In this document: positions 1 to 12,152 of the stretch, one piece after another
Numbering within the stretch: the stretch's first letter is position 1
How the letters are laid out: the number at the start of each line of letters is the position of its first letter
Assembly: GCA_027579435.1 (NCBI GenBank)
Contig: JANBPK010000773.1
Location: 62,001 to 126,000, forward strand
Source of the DNA: Candolleomyces eurysporus
Taxonomy: Eukaryota > Basidiomycota > Agaricomycetes > Agaricales > Psathyrellaceae
Length of the DNA: 64,000 bases
Reading direction: 5' to 3'
Position numbers and translations under genes: made by a program
The notes under the pieces: generated by a model
What the model saw: the letters and a program-made list of their open reading frames with translations, nothing else
What the model was told of the DNA's origin: nothing
Database searches by the model: none

Positions 1-351
1 CAGCTGACGCGACTTTACACGCGATCTGCGTTGAGAATCCCTATCTCTGGAGTTTTGCATAAATGGGACGCGACGCGACGCGTTTGATTACATCTATTTG
101 GCCCGGCACGACTGTCACCCGACTCCCAGAGTGCTTAGCGACCACGCTCTTCTTACCACACCCACGAGTACCAAAGTATGATGAAATTTCATCCCTAAGA
201 CACTTTCTTATACTCAATATTCAGCAGGATTAGGCCACTAGTGGTCCTGCCAACGGATAGGAGGTCTAAAAGACATTTTAGGTGTGTTGTACCTGTTGTA
301 CCTACAAAACCCGAGACACGGGTAGACTCATAGGGGTGCAGCACGAACGTC

Positions 352-3300
352 ATGAGGCCTGAAGCAAAGGATGCTCCTCCACGGGGAATAATCTCACTAC
401 GAGCGTCGCAACAAGTGGCCAGAATCCCGGAGCTCTTGTCCCTGATATTCTCGTATCTGGACCACTCGCAGGTCGGCCTGCACGACCGTGAACATGAAGA
501 CCTCGAAGTAGCAGCGTTTCCATCCTACTGCGCTTGCTCGTGCGACCAGTGTAGCCCTGAAGATGATTTGTTTAAATCTGGGCTAGGCTATCCCAGTTTT
601 CCCTCACCATTCCACGTCCCACTTGCCCAAGACGACGACGAGCAGAAGACACGGATGAAGAGAGACGAGGATGAAGAAAGAAAGAATGCCATTAGTTGTC
701 ATTGCGAATTTCCAGCACATCAACCGCTGTCAAATCTTTTCAATCCCAAACCATTGAGATTGACGGCGCCAACTGGACCGAACAAACCCTCATACAACCT
801 TGCCAACGCCCTCGTCTGTCGGCTTTGGAGTCCGATCGCTCTGGACGTGCTTTGGCGCGTGGTAGATCGTCCTGAGCGCCTTTTCGCACTCCTCGACGGT
901 GCTTGGGGCTCGAAACAACCCCTCAACAGCTTGAATGGTCTTTGTTCGAGCGGCCAAGCACCAGGAAGGATCCCTGATTCATGGAAACCCGGTGTCAAGG
1001 CTTTCCTCGGCCTCATCGACGACGATGCAAGTGACGATGAAGACGAAGACAGTGACGAAGATCCTGATCCTGATTTCGATGACGAGAGCCACGGAGTAAG
1101 GCGGCGACAGCACGAACTATTCGTAAGGTTTCAATGTCTATTTACTTGTCCTTCAACTGACGCAGTTTCAGTCATTTCGTGCACCACCTACCCCAGAGTC
1201 TTGGGCACGATTTGACTGCTATGCCAGACGCGTCCGTCATCTGGTCTATACCCGACCCTGCTTGACAGAGACTGCCTTGAACGACATCGCAGTAACTCGC
1301 CCTCGGCTCGCCATCCTACCCAGAATGCACACCCTCACCTGGGCCGACAACCCTCTCAACCACGCTGTCGTGTTCATGCACGAAGGCGTCAAGCGCCTTG
1401 AGCTACGTGTCGAGGTCTTTGGGTGTTCCAAGGTCGATCCTAACAGACCCGACGATCTTGGCCTCAGCCCTTACATCTACGACGACAGGCATTTCATGAG
1501 CCTGCTCTACGGTATTGGAGAAGCAAGGGAAGACGGGGTAGATTCCCTTATTCGACCTGAACGAACGATATCGATGACACTCGCCACGCAGTTCGCAGAG
1601 ATTCCGAGGAGGATGCCGAACCTCCAAACGTTGTGCCTCGCCTCGTTCATTCCAGTATCTCTCTACCTCCCAGCGTTACTCTGCACCCTTTTCAGGATTC
1701 CTCCAGAATCAGGCGAAGACCACGAGGAGCCGGATGACTCGGCTTTACCTGTTCCGCCCCTCCGCAAACTACGCCATCTGGTTATCCCTAGATTCTATCA
1801 CTGTGCTCCGCTTCTTGAGCACCTGGCTCAGCTTCCCTCACTTGAAACAATCGATTATCAGTATTTTTATGGTAATGGGTGGGGCAGGCCGAGTGATGTT
1901 GGTTTGGATAAGTGTGCGCCAAAGGGGTGGAGGAGCTTTGAGCGCGAAATGGAGGAGAGCAGAATGGCTGCGGAAGAACGTAGGGCTAGGGAAGTGGCCG
2001 CAATGGGCCAATTTGCTGGGTCGCCGTTGGCTGGATCTACGGCCGTTGGTCACGTTGACAAGTCTCGAGGACATGATGCTCAGCTAGCGCAGGGTGAGGA
2101 TCAGCCAATGCGGGAGGACGACCAATTGGAAGGAAATGTCGAGGGTCCTCAGCCTGCTGTCCACCAGTCAGGGCCTACCTTTTCCCTGGCCACCACGCCT
2201 TCCCTTGCAACAGTTCCATTGGGGCAGCAAACACTTGATCCCCCTTCAACGTCCACAAGCGGTTTCCAACTCCCCGCCACGTCATCAAGATTACTAGCCC
2301 ATCTTCCTGAAGCAACTCAGCCATCCACCACCCTTTCGTCCTCGCCATCTCACCCACCAGAGCGGCTTGACCCAGTCGTCACTCCCACCTTCAGAAGGTT
2401 GACAGAGCTCAACCTCCTCATCCCGCTCAGCGATGCGAAGAAGTTGCTCTTGTCAGCTCCCCCGCCTGTTACTTCCTCCAGAGACTCTAATGTCCCTACT
2501 TCGACCATCGATCCTTTGATCATATCGAATTCCCTTCCTGCATCTCCCTCACAAGGTTTCCCGGGTTGGCCACAGAATCTCGTGTACCTGCACATCAATA
2601 CTCCACCTGGAATCCTCACTCGTCCCAGGGAAATTCGAGGTCTTTTCGAGGCCATTGCATATGCTTGCTATGGGCCGTCGACTGGTCGAGATACACGTCC
2701 CGCGAGGTTGGAGAGGTTGGAGATTTTGTGCTGCGCGGATGCGGATTCGGGGTATGAGGCAATGTGTGAGACGTTTGGGTCTGTGACGGAGGAGGGGGAG
2801 GAGATGTGTTTAAGCCTTAAGACTATTGAGCCGATTTTGAGCCTCCTTCACGATATCGATGACGTCGCAACACCACACTCTCGGTCGGTCCCCTCTGGAG
2901 CAGGTTCCCAGTCGACACGCGTATTTCGACCAAGATTCGCTCTAAAAACTTTTGAAATATCCCACCAGTTCCCTATGTACCTCACTCAATCCGATGTTGA
3001 AACAATAGCCCAAAGGTGGGGAGGGTGCATCGAGGTCTTAATCCTGTGTTGCGAACCCATGGCGGCATATGGGATGACGAAAATCGCAGGGTTCAACGAC
3101 GATTACCAGGTACCCACAGGGAAGACCACAAGCACCAATAGCCCAGAAGCAACCCTTACCTTGGCTGCCCTCTTGCCCTTCGCAAAATACTGCACAGAGC
3201 TGCGACACTTAGCCCTATTTGTGGATGCGACGAGGGGAGTGAAAGGGTTGATGAGGTTGCTCACGGATCCGGACTACCTCGCCCTTTTCGACACTGATCC

Positions 3301-4540
3301 CAAGTTTGGAAGACTCGACGACTCGAAGTGGGATGACACGTATTTCGACTTTTATACGTCCGAGATTGGACTAAAGTACTTGGTACCAACACCCCCCGGC
3401 GTGCCTGGTCTGCCATTCGGGTACCCCATGTTCCAGAAACTGCTACACCTGAATATGGGTTCGAGCCTTATTCCCGTTAATATCAAGGATCTAGATTTCA
3501 AATTCACGGATGGAGATGATAGTGGAAGGAGAGGGCAAAATCTCGAGGATAGGACTTGCGCCGTCTCGGGAACGTTGGGAAGGGGTAGATTCCTCGACGC
3601 TGTGAAAGATTCGGCCCGAGTTCGAATCCAGGAGAAGCTGAATCGATTGAAGGAAAGAGGGGTTAAGATAGATCTCAACCCACCATCTGGAAGTGGAGAA
3701 CAGCCCCAGGATCCCCAATCGACTCGCGACTATGACGAAGATGATTTCTTGGCGTACATTCGAGCAAATGGCGTACGATTGGGTCTAGTCGATGAAGATC
3801 TTTTCGAAACGAAGGTGCAGGATGAGATGGGGATCGAAGGAGTCGTTCGACGTTCATATGATTCTCAAGACACGGCTGCGGTGGCCATGATCCTTGCCCA
3901 ACTCCTCCCTTGTTTCCAGTCAAAGTACCACCCCGACTTTCCGAAAGCCAGGATGACCAACAGTGCGTTTACGACCGTCATAGAGTCGGGAACAACGTGG
4001 TCGGCGCCCGCTCCAGCTCTCATGTCCTCTAGCAGAGCCATACAAGCAAGCTATANCTTAGGAGAACCATACGAGGTCGAAAGGCGGAAGGAACGCAGGC
4101 GAAGGCTCCGGGAGGAACGCGAACGGCAGGAGAACCTTGCAGCAGCAGCCGACTCTGCAGCCAATCCCNCCGCTCAACCGCCTCCACCGCCTGTCACAGC
4201 GGCAACCGTTACCAGTGCTAACGATGCATTGAACGCTAGCTCTCCCAGCGTTGTCATCCCATTTTTCCCCGTGTCGCCTTCGTTCGCCGAACCTTACGGA
4301 TACTTCCCATCACTTTTAAGCTCAGTGATCGAAGCGCGTACTAATCGATGGATCTCGCTGAATGAAGTCGGTATCCCCTCGATGGTAGCGATGAGAGAGG
4401 AAGGGTGGACGTGGGGTGGCCGAGTGGGAGCTGAGCTTAAGAATCGGCTGAACGAGATGCGTCAGCCGGTGAAGGAGAAGGAGATCTCTAGCATCACTGA
4501 GCAGCGCGGCCGAGCTCCGGATGAGTGCATAATCTCGTAG
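352..4540 (+). CDS. Giant F-box-like protein, paralogue 1 (2 exons, ~1379 aa)
   Basis: Exons 352-1122 and 1172-4540 join in phase 0 across a 49-base GT-AG intron (GTAAGG...TTTCAG). The product is about 1379 residues. An F-box-like start (IPELLSLIFSYL, residues 25-36) is separated from its second half (NALVCRLWSPIALDVLW, 152-168) by an insert of roughly 115 residues. The insert is acidic and holds Cys60, 62, 64 and 67, then a CHC at 116-118 and His123. Known F-box proteins use this fold to bind Skp1 in SCF ubiquitin ligases; that role is inferred here. The long remainder has no domain I can name but aligns throughout with the gene at 28370-23851, for example NHAVVFMHEGVK and EIPRRMPN. The last 300 residues contain a basic coiled stretch and a Pro-rich linker. 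Two Ns (4056, 4169) leave the frame open. It converges on the DUF6534 gene, with 115 bases between stops. Confidence 0.85.
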
Positions 4541-4655
4541 GTTCTGAAGCAGGAAGACAAATTTCGAAGGTTACTAAGTACGTTGTATATAATATGGTAA
4601 ATTACAGGCGCNTCATTATTTGTACATAAGGTCGACTCCACCCAACTGCTCGTAA

Positions 4656-6768
4656 TCATACAGGACTTAGGTTGTCTTTGATATCTCTGTCATCGTAACT
4701 GGGATGTGTCGAAGTTTCGATAGTGACGTGTACCATCTTTGAGTCTTTGGTTGATCCTGCAGCCATGGTCGTACCAGTTCGGTCAGTGTGATTGGTAGTT
4801 GTAGCCACCTGTTGACGTTTCACGGAGTTGAGAAGAGAAGTGTTAAGTAGATGACGGGTGGTAACAGGAAACTTACCGAACGACGGCTTCGATAGGANAG
4901 GTCNTTGAGGCTGAGTCCCGACACGCCGGGGCTGTCAAAATTGACAACGCTGATTCCGTCTCTGATGTAGGATCGGGCGTTTAGGTTGGCCAGGAGCATC
5001 ACGCAGTAGACTGGTGAGATGATGAAACAAAATGCGATGTGGACATGGTTCATCGGATATTTCANAACCTGANCATCAAGAAGGNAATACGAGTNNGNNA
5101 TTAGAAGTCGGGGCAGTGAAGCGCNGACCAAGTGGNAAATTGTTCAAAGCACTCACCGTTATCATGCACACGAGACCGAAGGCAGCNGTCCATATTCCAG
5201 TACAGATGCTGAGAAACATGAGACGGCGAACCATCGATACTGTCCTGCGAGATCAGATGATAAAAAATGAGATGNCGAGAACTTAGTATAAGATGCGGAT
5301 GGAATANACTGTACGATTTCGACTGCACTGTTTCACTTGATCGAGGATAGATGCGCCAAATTAGNGCACATAAACCGATTGCAAGAACGACATNGACAAG
5401 GCCTTCTATTGACAAGCTTGACGAAAGCAGTTTCTTTGAATGGGGGAAAGGTCAGTTGTGTGCGCGCCGTTTTGAAGTGAAAAGTGCTACCCACGATACT
5501 CAGGTCTNGGTCAGATTGGGCCAGCGTTGGTCTGTACGTNAAGAACTCAGTGTCATGAGAGCTGAAGTGGAGGTAGCACTCACTTGAGAAACATAGTGGT
5601 GAGGTAGATACTNATCACTGTCATTGTTGATTAGTAGTGGTTCCCAGCGACATATACATNGCGGGAGTCCAAGCTTACCCAGGTGGTANAGAATGGCTGG
5701 AACCTAGAGCCAGTCAATCAATATCGTCTTGTTACTTATTNTTNCAAGTGGTATTTTCCACACACCAAGACAANGACCAACAGATAGCGCACTACGCCAG
5801 GGACTAAATCGTTGTGAGACAGGGCTACGTCGGATTAAAAGCTTGAAATTGCACTCACATCTCCAAATTCTCCACGTAAAGTATAGTTGGATTGGAACAG
5901 CTACNAGCGCCTGAAACAGTCGTCGAATGAGTACTTGAAAGNCCGCTATAGATACAGACCTTTGCTTACCGTTGTCATGATTGATAGCTATNGCGAAGTC
6001 GGNCAACGTCAGTGACATCNTTACGAGCAACAGGCAAATGCCCANTGGAAATCTCACTGACAGTAAATTCTCTAAGACCCCGACGGTGCGTTATNAGCTC
6101 GCTAGTTGTGGGCACTGGCTCAAAANATATGCACTCACGTTCCTGGAGGACCAGGGGTCATGGCTTGGCCAGTCACGACACTCTTGTAGCCTGAAGTAGG
6201 GGCAGTATGGTCAGACGTGATGGGCTCCANNCNCTTCAGTTAAATTTCTGATGACCCACTTCCTACGATTAGCAGACATTTTTCTACGGTGTCGCACGCC
6301 CTACGCCGAGTTGGTTTNCGCATGTTACACGAAAGAGGGTCGCACAAATCACTTACAGCGACCATATGACCTACGAAGCGTTTAACGGATTTTATAGTAG
6401 CATACGAGCATTTTCACGTACCAGGGTCCTCAACCGCCAAGTGTCGCCGGGGTATTTACTTCATAGGCNGTCAGTATTTCCCGAGGGCTACGGCGAATAG
6501 GTCGGCNTTACGCACTTNAGGAAGNATTGGAAACTAATTGTACGNGCGTCAACGAATGAAGGAGGATAGAAACAGGGGACANTACGTTTGCATACAAGCC
6601 ACACCTATCAAAGAGNGCGGTCAGANTGAGAGCCCACAGCCCATCGCGTACTCACGTACCCCACAAAGCCATCGACACNAACGATCCNACCAGCAGCACT
6701 CCAATGTACGGTCCCAAATTCACTGNTGGACGAAAGACGGAATCCATGGTTTGGCCAGCGTCGGCCAT
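4656..6768 (-). CDS. DUF6534-type multi-pass membrane protein, copy A
   Basis: A gene with many small exons on the minus strand. The first exon starts at 6768 (MADAGQTMDS) and contains the LGPYIG and SMALWG segment typical of the first helix of this family. Further exons are recognised by homology to copies B and C: KYPGDTWRLRTL near 6450, CDTVEKCLLIVG near 6290, YKSVVTGQAMTPGPPG near 6165, VAVPIQLYFTWRIWR near 5900, the LAIGLC helix near 5370, and MLLANLNAR near 4990. The last exon ends with DRDIKDNLSPV and a stop at 4656. DUF6534 proteins are predicted seven-helix membrane proteins of basidiomycetes with no known ligand. Dozens of Ns fall here, so some internal junctions and residues are uncertain, but every conserved block is in an open frame. 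The gene converges on the giant F-box gene. Confidence 0.75.
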
Positions 6769-8188
6769 ACTCGCAGCTCGCTGCCAAAGGGTATGGGAGA
6801 AGGGAAAGAGGGAACAAAGTTTACGATTCGCGCCACATGGGAACCAGTGGATTGAAATAGTTATCGACGTGAAGAGCTACCCGTTTCAATCTTCTTGATA
6901 ACGAGATACCTGATGTGGAANGTGTCGAACTCCGACCATAGAAGGTCAGATGTGAGTGATCATAAGGATTGGCAACCGGAATTCTGTGCTCTGCCCAATT
7001 TTAGCGACAGTGTCAACTTGTCCACCAACGAGAAGTGAGGAGGGACAAAAGTCCGGTCGACCCGAACTATCGGTGGAACAGACAAAGTGGAGACCTATCT
7101 TTGTTGGAACGTCTGGGTCCGCAACCAGGTGAGATGATCTCGCTCTATGAATTACGGAATGTCTGATCATGAGGGCCAATCACGGATTCACTTACATCAC
7201 TCCGAGCGGAGGCAGGACATAAGGGCGTGGAGTGTCAACCGCCACGCACGGACCATCAAGACCCAGCTTCCGGCCTCGTCGGTAACCAGTTCTCCAGCAA
7301 ATAGTTTGCTTCTTCTTCGAATTAGCACCGTTAGTTGGCAAGGTTTTCGAGTTTGGAGCGGTGGCACAGGACGATGGGCGTCACTGCCGTAGTGAAAGCC
7401 ATCAGTCAGAGTTGACCGTGATACACTTGTCAAAAATGTCTGGTGATATCACTGTGCCTTTATCTAACCCTGCATGACGGAACACTAGGGAAATACGCAG
7501 CGAACGATCGTCGGAGACTCTGTATCACTTCCGCCTCTCAAGGGTATCTGCGTGGTGATCGTAGCCCTGGCATGACGCCATGTGGGCTCGCTTTTCGTAG
7601 ACATAGACGCCCAACGCTGCGCTCGACTCGCACTGGGCACAGAAGAGTCAGGAGTCTGTAGACAGATCGGGGTTTTTGCAAAAGACATGAAAAGGACCAC
7701 GGCGAAGACGCAGTATGACAAAGGCCCTGTCAAGCTAGAATCATGGTAGATGGCAGAATCCAGACATCGCATGAGAAGATGAGCGTTGGCAATAGTCCTC
7801 AATGTTTGGGCATCGCCTTGGGACCAAACATCGCGCCCCTTTTCCCGTCAGGGGCGGGCTGGGCTCTCTATCCACCGCTGTTTCATGGTTTATCGACGGG
7901 AGCATGGCGAACAGCTGACTTGCCTCTCGGGCACCGGCCGGTCACCACGGGCCGCTCCCTCAAGCAAGCACTTTTTTTCCTGCGAAAGAATAAAAANCTT
8001 TAGCAACCTGAGCGCCAAAAATTTGTTGGGCTATACGATGAGTTGTGACTTTCCGTTTCGAGATGGGATTTGGTATTGCTGCGGAATGGTACTGATACAT
8101 GATCTCTTTTTGGGTGAAAGGCGTATTAGCAGTCGTCGTAATCTAGGTGGGTAGGCAGAGCAGAAGCAAATCAAATGATACAGGACTG
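6769..8188. other. Intergenic stretch, no gene recognised
   Basis: This lies between the start of DUF6534 copy A and the 3' end of the protoglobin gene. Both flanking genes are on the minus strand, so it should hold the promoter of copy A. Short open frames occur on both strands, but none has recognisable motifs, splice-linked partners or family resemblance. Confidence 0.5.
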
Positions 8189-9094
8189 TCATGCGCGAGC
8201 TAGACGAAAGTATTGGATCGCGAAGCCAACAGCGAGAGTTCCAGCTGCCACTGCTGCGGCAATAGCAGGGTTCGACAGCACACCAAATTTATTCGGTGTC
8301 TCAGCTTCGGCAAGATAGTGGCGCGCAAAGAGGTCATTTTGAATCCAAACAATCTAGTGACAAATACGCGGTGCGATCAATTGAATATGCGCGGGAAGGA
8401 GACGAGCATTAAAGATCACAAACCTTGTTAAGCGCTCTCAGTACCACGGTTTTCGTCTCGTTGTCCAAGTCGGGGTGTGTCAAAACGGCATTGACGACGA
8501 TATCTTCGACGTAACCCAAGAGGATAGCACAGTGAATGTATTCCACGCGAAGTGGGGGNCTTGCTTTCACTGGTGGAAAGACGCGATCAGTTCGGCGCGG
8601 AACACACTCCCAGAGAAGTAGGAAACCTACCGATGGGCGAATCCCATGTGACCCGTATGCATAAGCCCGACCTTGTCGAGGTACTCCCACGAAGCTATCT
8701 TATCGTAGTCCATGGTGACGAGCTTGACTAGGTAGCGGGCGAGGAAGTCCTTGCGGAATTTGATTTGCGGATGATCGGCGGACAGGTCTGATAGCTTTGT
8801 TGGTATTGCGCCTTGATATCCCGTTTGGCGTGGAACGAAGGCTTTCGCGGTTACGCTGAAGGATAGGAGCTTCTCATAGACCATGTCGACGATGGTTGGG
8901 ACGAGCGGGGCGACAACAGGTTTCGCAGCGTGTAAAGCTGCAGCATCTTCGGCAGTGAACCCAATGAAATCCTTGAGGTATTGAACCCGGGTAGGGAAAT
9001 CTTCTAAAGAAGCCTCATTGATGATCTGCATTGTGCGTAGAAGAGGTTGTTGCGGAGGATGGGGGGGTTCGTTATACTGATGAGCTTCCTTCAC
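8189..9094 (-). CDS. Protoglobin-domain protein with C-terminal membrane anchor
   Basis: Three exons: 9094-8631 (a second in-frame ATG at 9031 gives a start closer to the domain), about 8569-8424, and 8353-8189. The domain spans about residues 10-180 of the 236-residue form and matches the protoglobin/globin-coupled-sensor family. Its best marks are the block KVGLMHTGHMGFAHR, whose first His (about 125) sits where the proximal haem ligand lies, and PPLRVEYIHCAILLGYVEDI. The last exon adds PNKFGVLSNP and an Ala/Val-rich helix of about 18 residues, ending FRLARA; this looks like a tail anchor. Protoglobins bind haem and O2 or other gases; a role in gas sensing or binding at a membrane is inference. 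The N at 8559 breaks the frame, and treating it as an inserted base gives a perfect splice (CAT CG / T GAA). Confidence 0.85.
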
Positions 9095-12000
9095 GCATCT
9101 CGAAACTTTATACCCAATATATTAAGTTTTTGACTTGACATGGGGAAAGGAGAGGGATCAAGTCGGATTAGAATTGTGTCGTCTCGGTCAGCCTGGGGCC
9201 TGGGCGGCTTCGCTAAATGTCAGCACATTCATTGTAGGTGATAGATCGCCATCGACTGACACGGGACTTTCGCAGTGATCTTGAACATGAAGAGTTTCCG
9301 GGTAACCAAGCTTTGTCAGGTTGCACCTGGCCGCAGCTTGGCGTAGAAGAGAGAGGTAAGTCGGAGGGTCCCGTGGCGATTATGATGGTCTGGAAGTTGG
9401 GTAGATACGTGGCTGGACCTTCGGTCTGTGCCATCAGCGGATCAATCCCACCAAAGCAACGGAACTTCTATTTCCGAGCCAATTACAGTCCCTGGATTGG
9501 AAGATCTAGGCCCTCTGTTGGACTGGACCGATCCAAAATCCGTCAAGGCGTTTGTCAGTTCGTCGTCACAGAGTACATATGTAAATTCCAGAAATCTCAC
9601 TGGTCCGAGACCGTTCGGATGAAGCTCGGGTTTTAGTTGAACCTCAGTCTTGGTCGCTGGCCCCAGGCGAAGGGGCGGAGGCGGTGCCCTTTGTTTTGCG
9701 GAGGCTAGAGTGACTAGTGATCGTGGTTCACGATGCAAGGGAGGAGAATGGTGTATATCTGCTAAAAAATTTTACCAAAGTCCAGAGCTGATGGTCAGAG
9801 ATCAGAGTTCAGCGAGAACTTCACGATTTAATTGGGCGAGGAACAGCGTGGGTTATGTGCAGGGATAACGTGTTTTGCCCGCAGTCCTCGCAGTGCCGCG
9901 TTTGGGTCATTTCCCCAGCTTCGCAACTATTCGTTTACGCAAGCGTCGGTGTGTCTGCCACTTCCTGCCTCGGTGACGAGGCAAAAAACAAGGATACTCG
10001 AGAGACTCAACGAGAGCCAAGACATTGATTGTTGCTCAATATTCAATGCCTCTGGCCATCGTTTTACTGGCGATTGGCTGGGTTGTGTGGTCTCCAGAGC
10101 TCCACTCCGTCTTCGGACCGCTTCCATTGTGGAGAGGGCTCTGTAGTTGGGACATACTTCGATAATTCGTCGCGCTCCCTGACCACCCACTATACTTCAG
10201 AATGCTACTTTGAGACCTGATATAGAAAGCATGGTTTCCCGGCGCAGGTTTCGAACAAGTTCACCATCTCGGTATCAGACAATGGGGGACAGCGTCATAA
10301 CCTCGAGATGGTGGTCAGATATCGTATAGTCATAGCTTTTCCCTTGAAATCGCATACTTTCTCGGGGTCACTCTCCTCCGAACATAAGTTGGAAATGGCC
10401 TTCGTAAGTATGAGCGCCAGTTATATATCGACCACGTTCAGGCTCATGGAATGTTTCCAGTTCCGCAGGCTGGCGGTTCAGATCTTCAGAGTCCAGCTCA
10501 GAGGATCTCTCGACAGTGTCTGGAGTATGGTGAGTGGATTGCTACAGAGGACCTCTTCTGCTACCTTACCTCCAGAGGCTCAAAAAGGAAGTGGGCTATT
10601 TTGGCAGCAGGATGAGATCGCCGAGACAGCCGTATCTCAGCCAGACTTGGGATATTTACTGGGCAATGTCCGGGTGATGGAGGGTCGATACAGCGGAAAG
10701 ATGAACAGGATCCCCAGAGATCATTCAAGCTAGAAGGATGAGAAGCTGATGAGAGGCGAGATCGACGGAAAAGGAACGTGTACCAGCGACTGATTGAGAA
10801 GGCGGCCGCATGTGTCCGTTACAACACAGGTGTCGTGATTCTCCAATCATGCCACCAGATTAGTGAGCCTATGCCTCAAGCAAAGACACCATTTGAGGCT
10901 ATCCGAACCTAATGTCAATCGACTCTGGCAGCCCTTAGACGAGGGAAACTACGAAATGTATCGTATTCAGTGTACAGGCTCCTTGTACAATCCACCCGAA
11001 ACAGCTTCCGAAGCGCAACAACCATCAGTGCACCAAGGGTGAGGGCGCTGATTCATCCCCCGATAACGTGTCCACACTGCAAGGAGACCTGGGGGCACAG
11101 GCACAGCCCTGCCAGCGCCAATGCCAATGGGTCGAGCCCGTTGGTTTCGTACAAAAGGTATCGCACTTAAGTGCAGGGACCAAAACCCAGCTGACGACCC
11201 TAGCTCATCCTTTGACAACTGCTCAAGGTGCAGATGACATTTTGAGCGTTGAAGGTAGTGAAGTTCTGAGGACTCTGTCTCAGAGTCCCTGGACACGGAA
11301 CCTGGCGTGTCCCCGCACTAAGGTGATATGGGGTAAAGTCATCTGCGCAGAACCTCAACATCTGCCTACAACCGTTTATGCCTTACTGTCACTGTATTCA
11401 GGTGTCTATTTGACCTTTTTGAAAGGTTTCAAACCAGCTCTTTGGTCTGTAAAGCGTGTCTGATTGGACCAATGCACGCGGCATTAAATCGGCTGGATTT
11501 TTTTTTTTTGAAACTCTTGATGAAACACTTGAACTACAGGCTGTCGACGATCGAGATGCTTCACGAAGTTGGAAACAACCGCAGGAGAAGTATAATCTCT
11601 CCAATCGTTCAATAGTGCGAACTGGTACGCGGCGACCAAGTGGAACCGCTTTCGGTGGCTTGGCGGTAGGCTTTTGAGTATCGTTGCGCAGCTTCACTGG
11701 CAAACCTCCATACCTTTCTCGTATTAGAGCACGAAGCGGAGACCATTACTTCTGCCAGAATAAGTTTATTTGAATGGACTGACTCCGAATGATTGAAACG
11801 CACCCTCAGCGTCTGTTCACATAGAAACCTGTCGGCCGCATAGGACGCTGGAAGAGTTCGATTCAATAGCCATCAATTTTGGGCGGGGGCAGAGGGGAAC
11901 ATAGGCAATGTCCATAGATCGCTGCCCCTGGAGTTTGAATATGTGCTTATGGTAACAGCCAACATTCGAACCTATGCAAGGTTCTCACCTGAAATGGATC

Positions 12001-12152
12001 GCGGCAAGGTTAACTCCGTCTTTTCGCCTAGAGTCTTATAAAAGTGGGCACTTTGAGGATACAGTTTCCTTCAGACAGCAGGTCTGTTCCACGCCCTCGA
12101 AAGGTGAAACGTCTGGCACGGTTCGCGAATTCTTTCTCCACTTATTTCAATC
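9095..12152. other. Three-kilobase stretch without a recognised gene
   Basis: It separates the protoglobin gene from the small secreted protein. The plus strand at 9428-9622 has a protein-like frame (GTSISEPITVPGLEDLG) and the minus strand at 9738-9442 another, but neither could be linked to further exons or to a family. A stretch near 10440-10530 ends in a good donor (ATG/GTGAGT) and may be a decayed exon. A T10 run lies near 11505. I see no firm coding, RNA or mobile feature. Confidence 0.4.
12037..12044 (+). promoter_or_regulatory. TATA box of the secreted-protein gene
   Basis: TATAAAAG lies 109 bases before the ATG at 12153, with a pyrimidine-rich stretch between it and the start. Position and sequence suit a core promoter of a strongly expressed fungal secreted protein. 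Assigned by sequence only. Confidence 0.55.

Noticed and set aside
10308..10733. Open frame of 141 codons on the plus strand
   Set aside because: No family resemblance, crosses an apparent donor site, and no partner exons; may be a decayed exon but cannot be supported as a gene.
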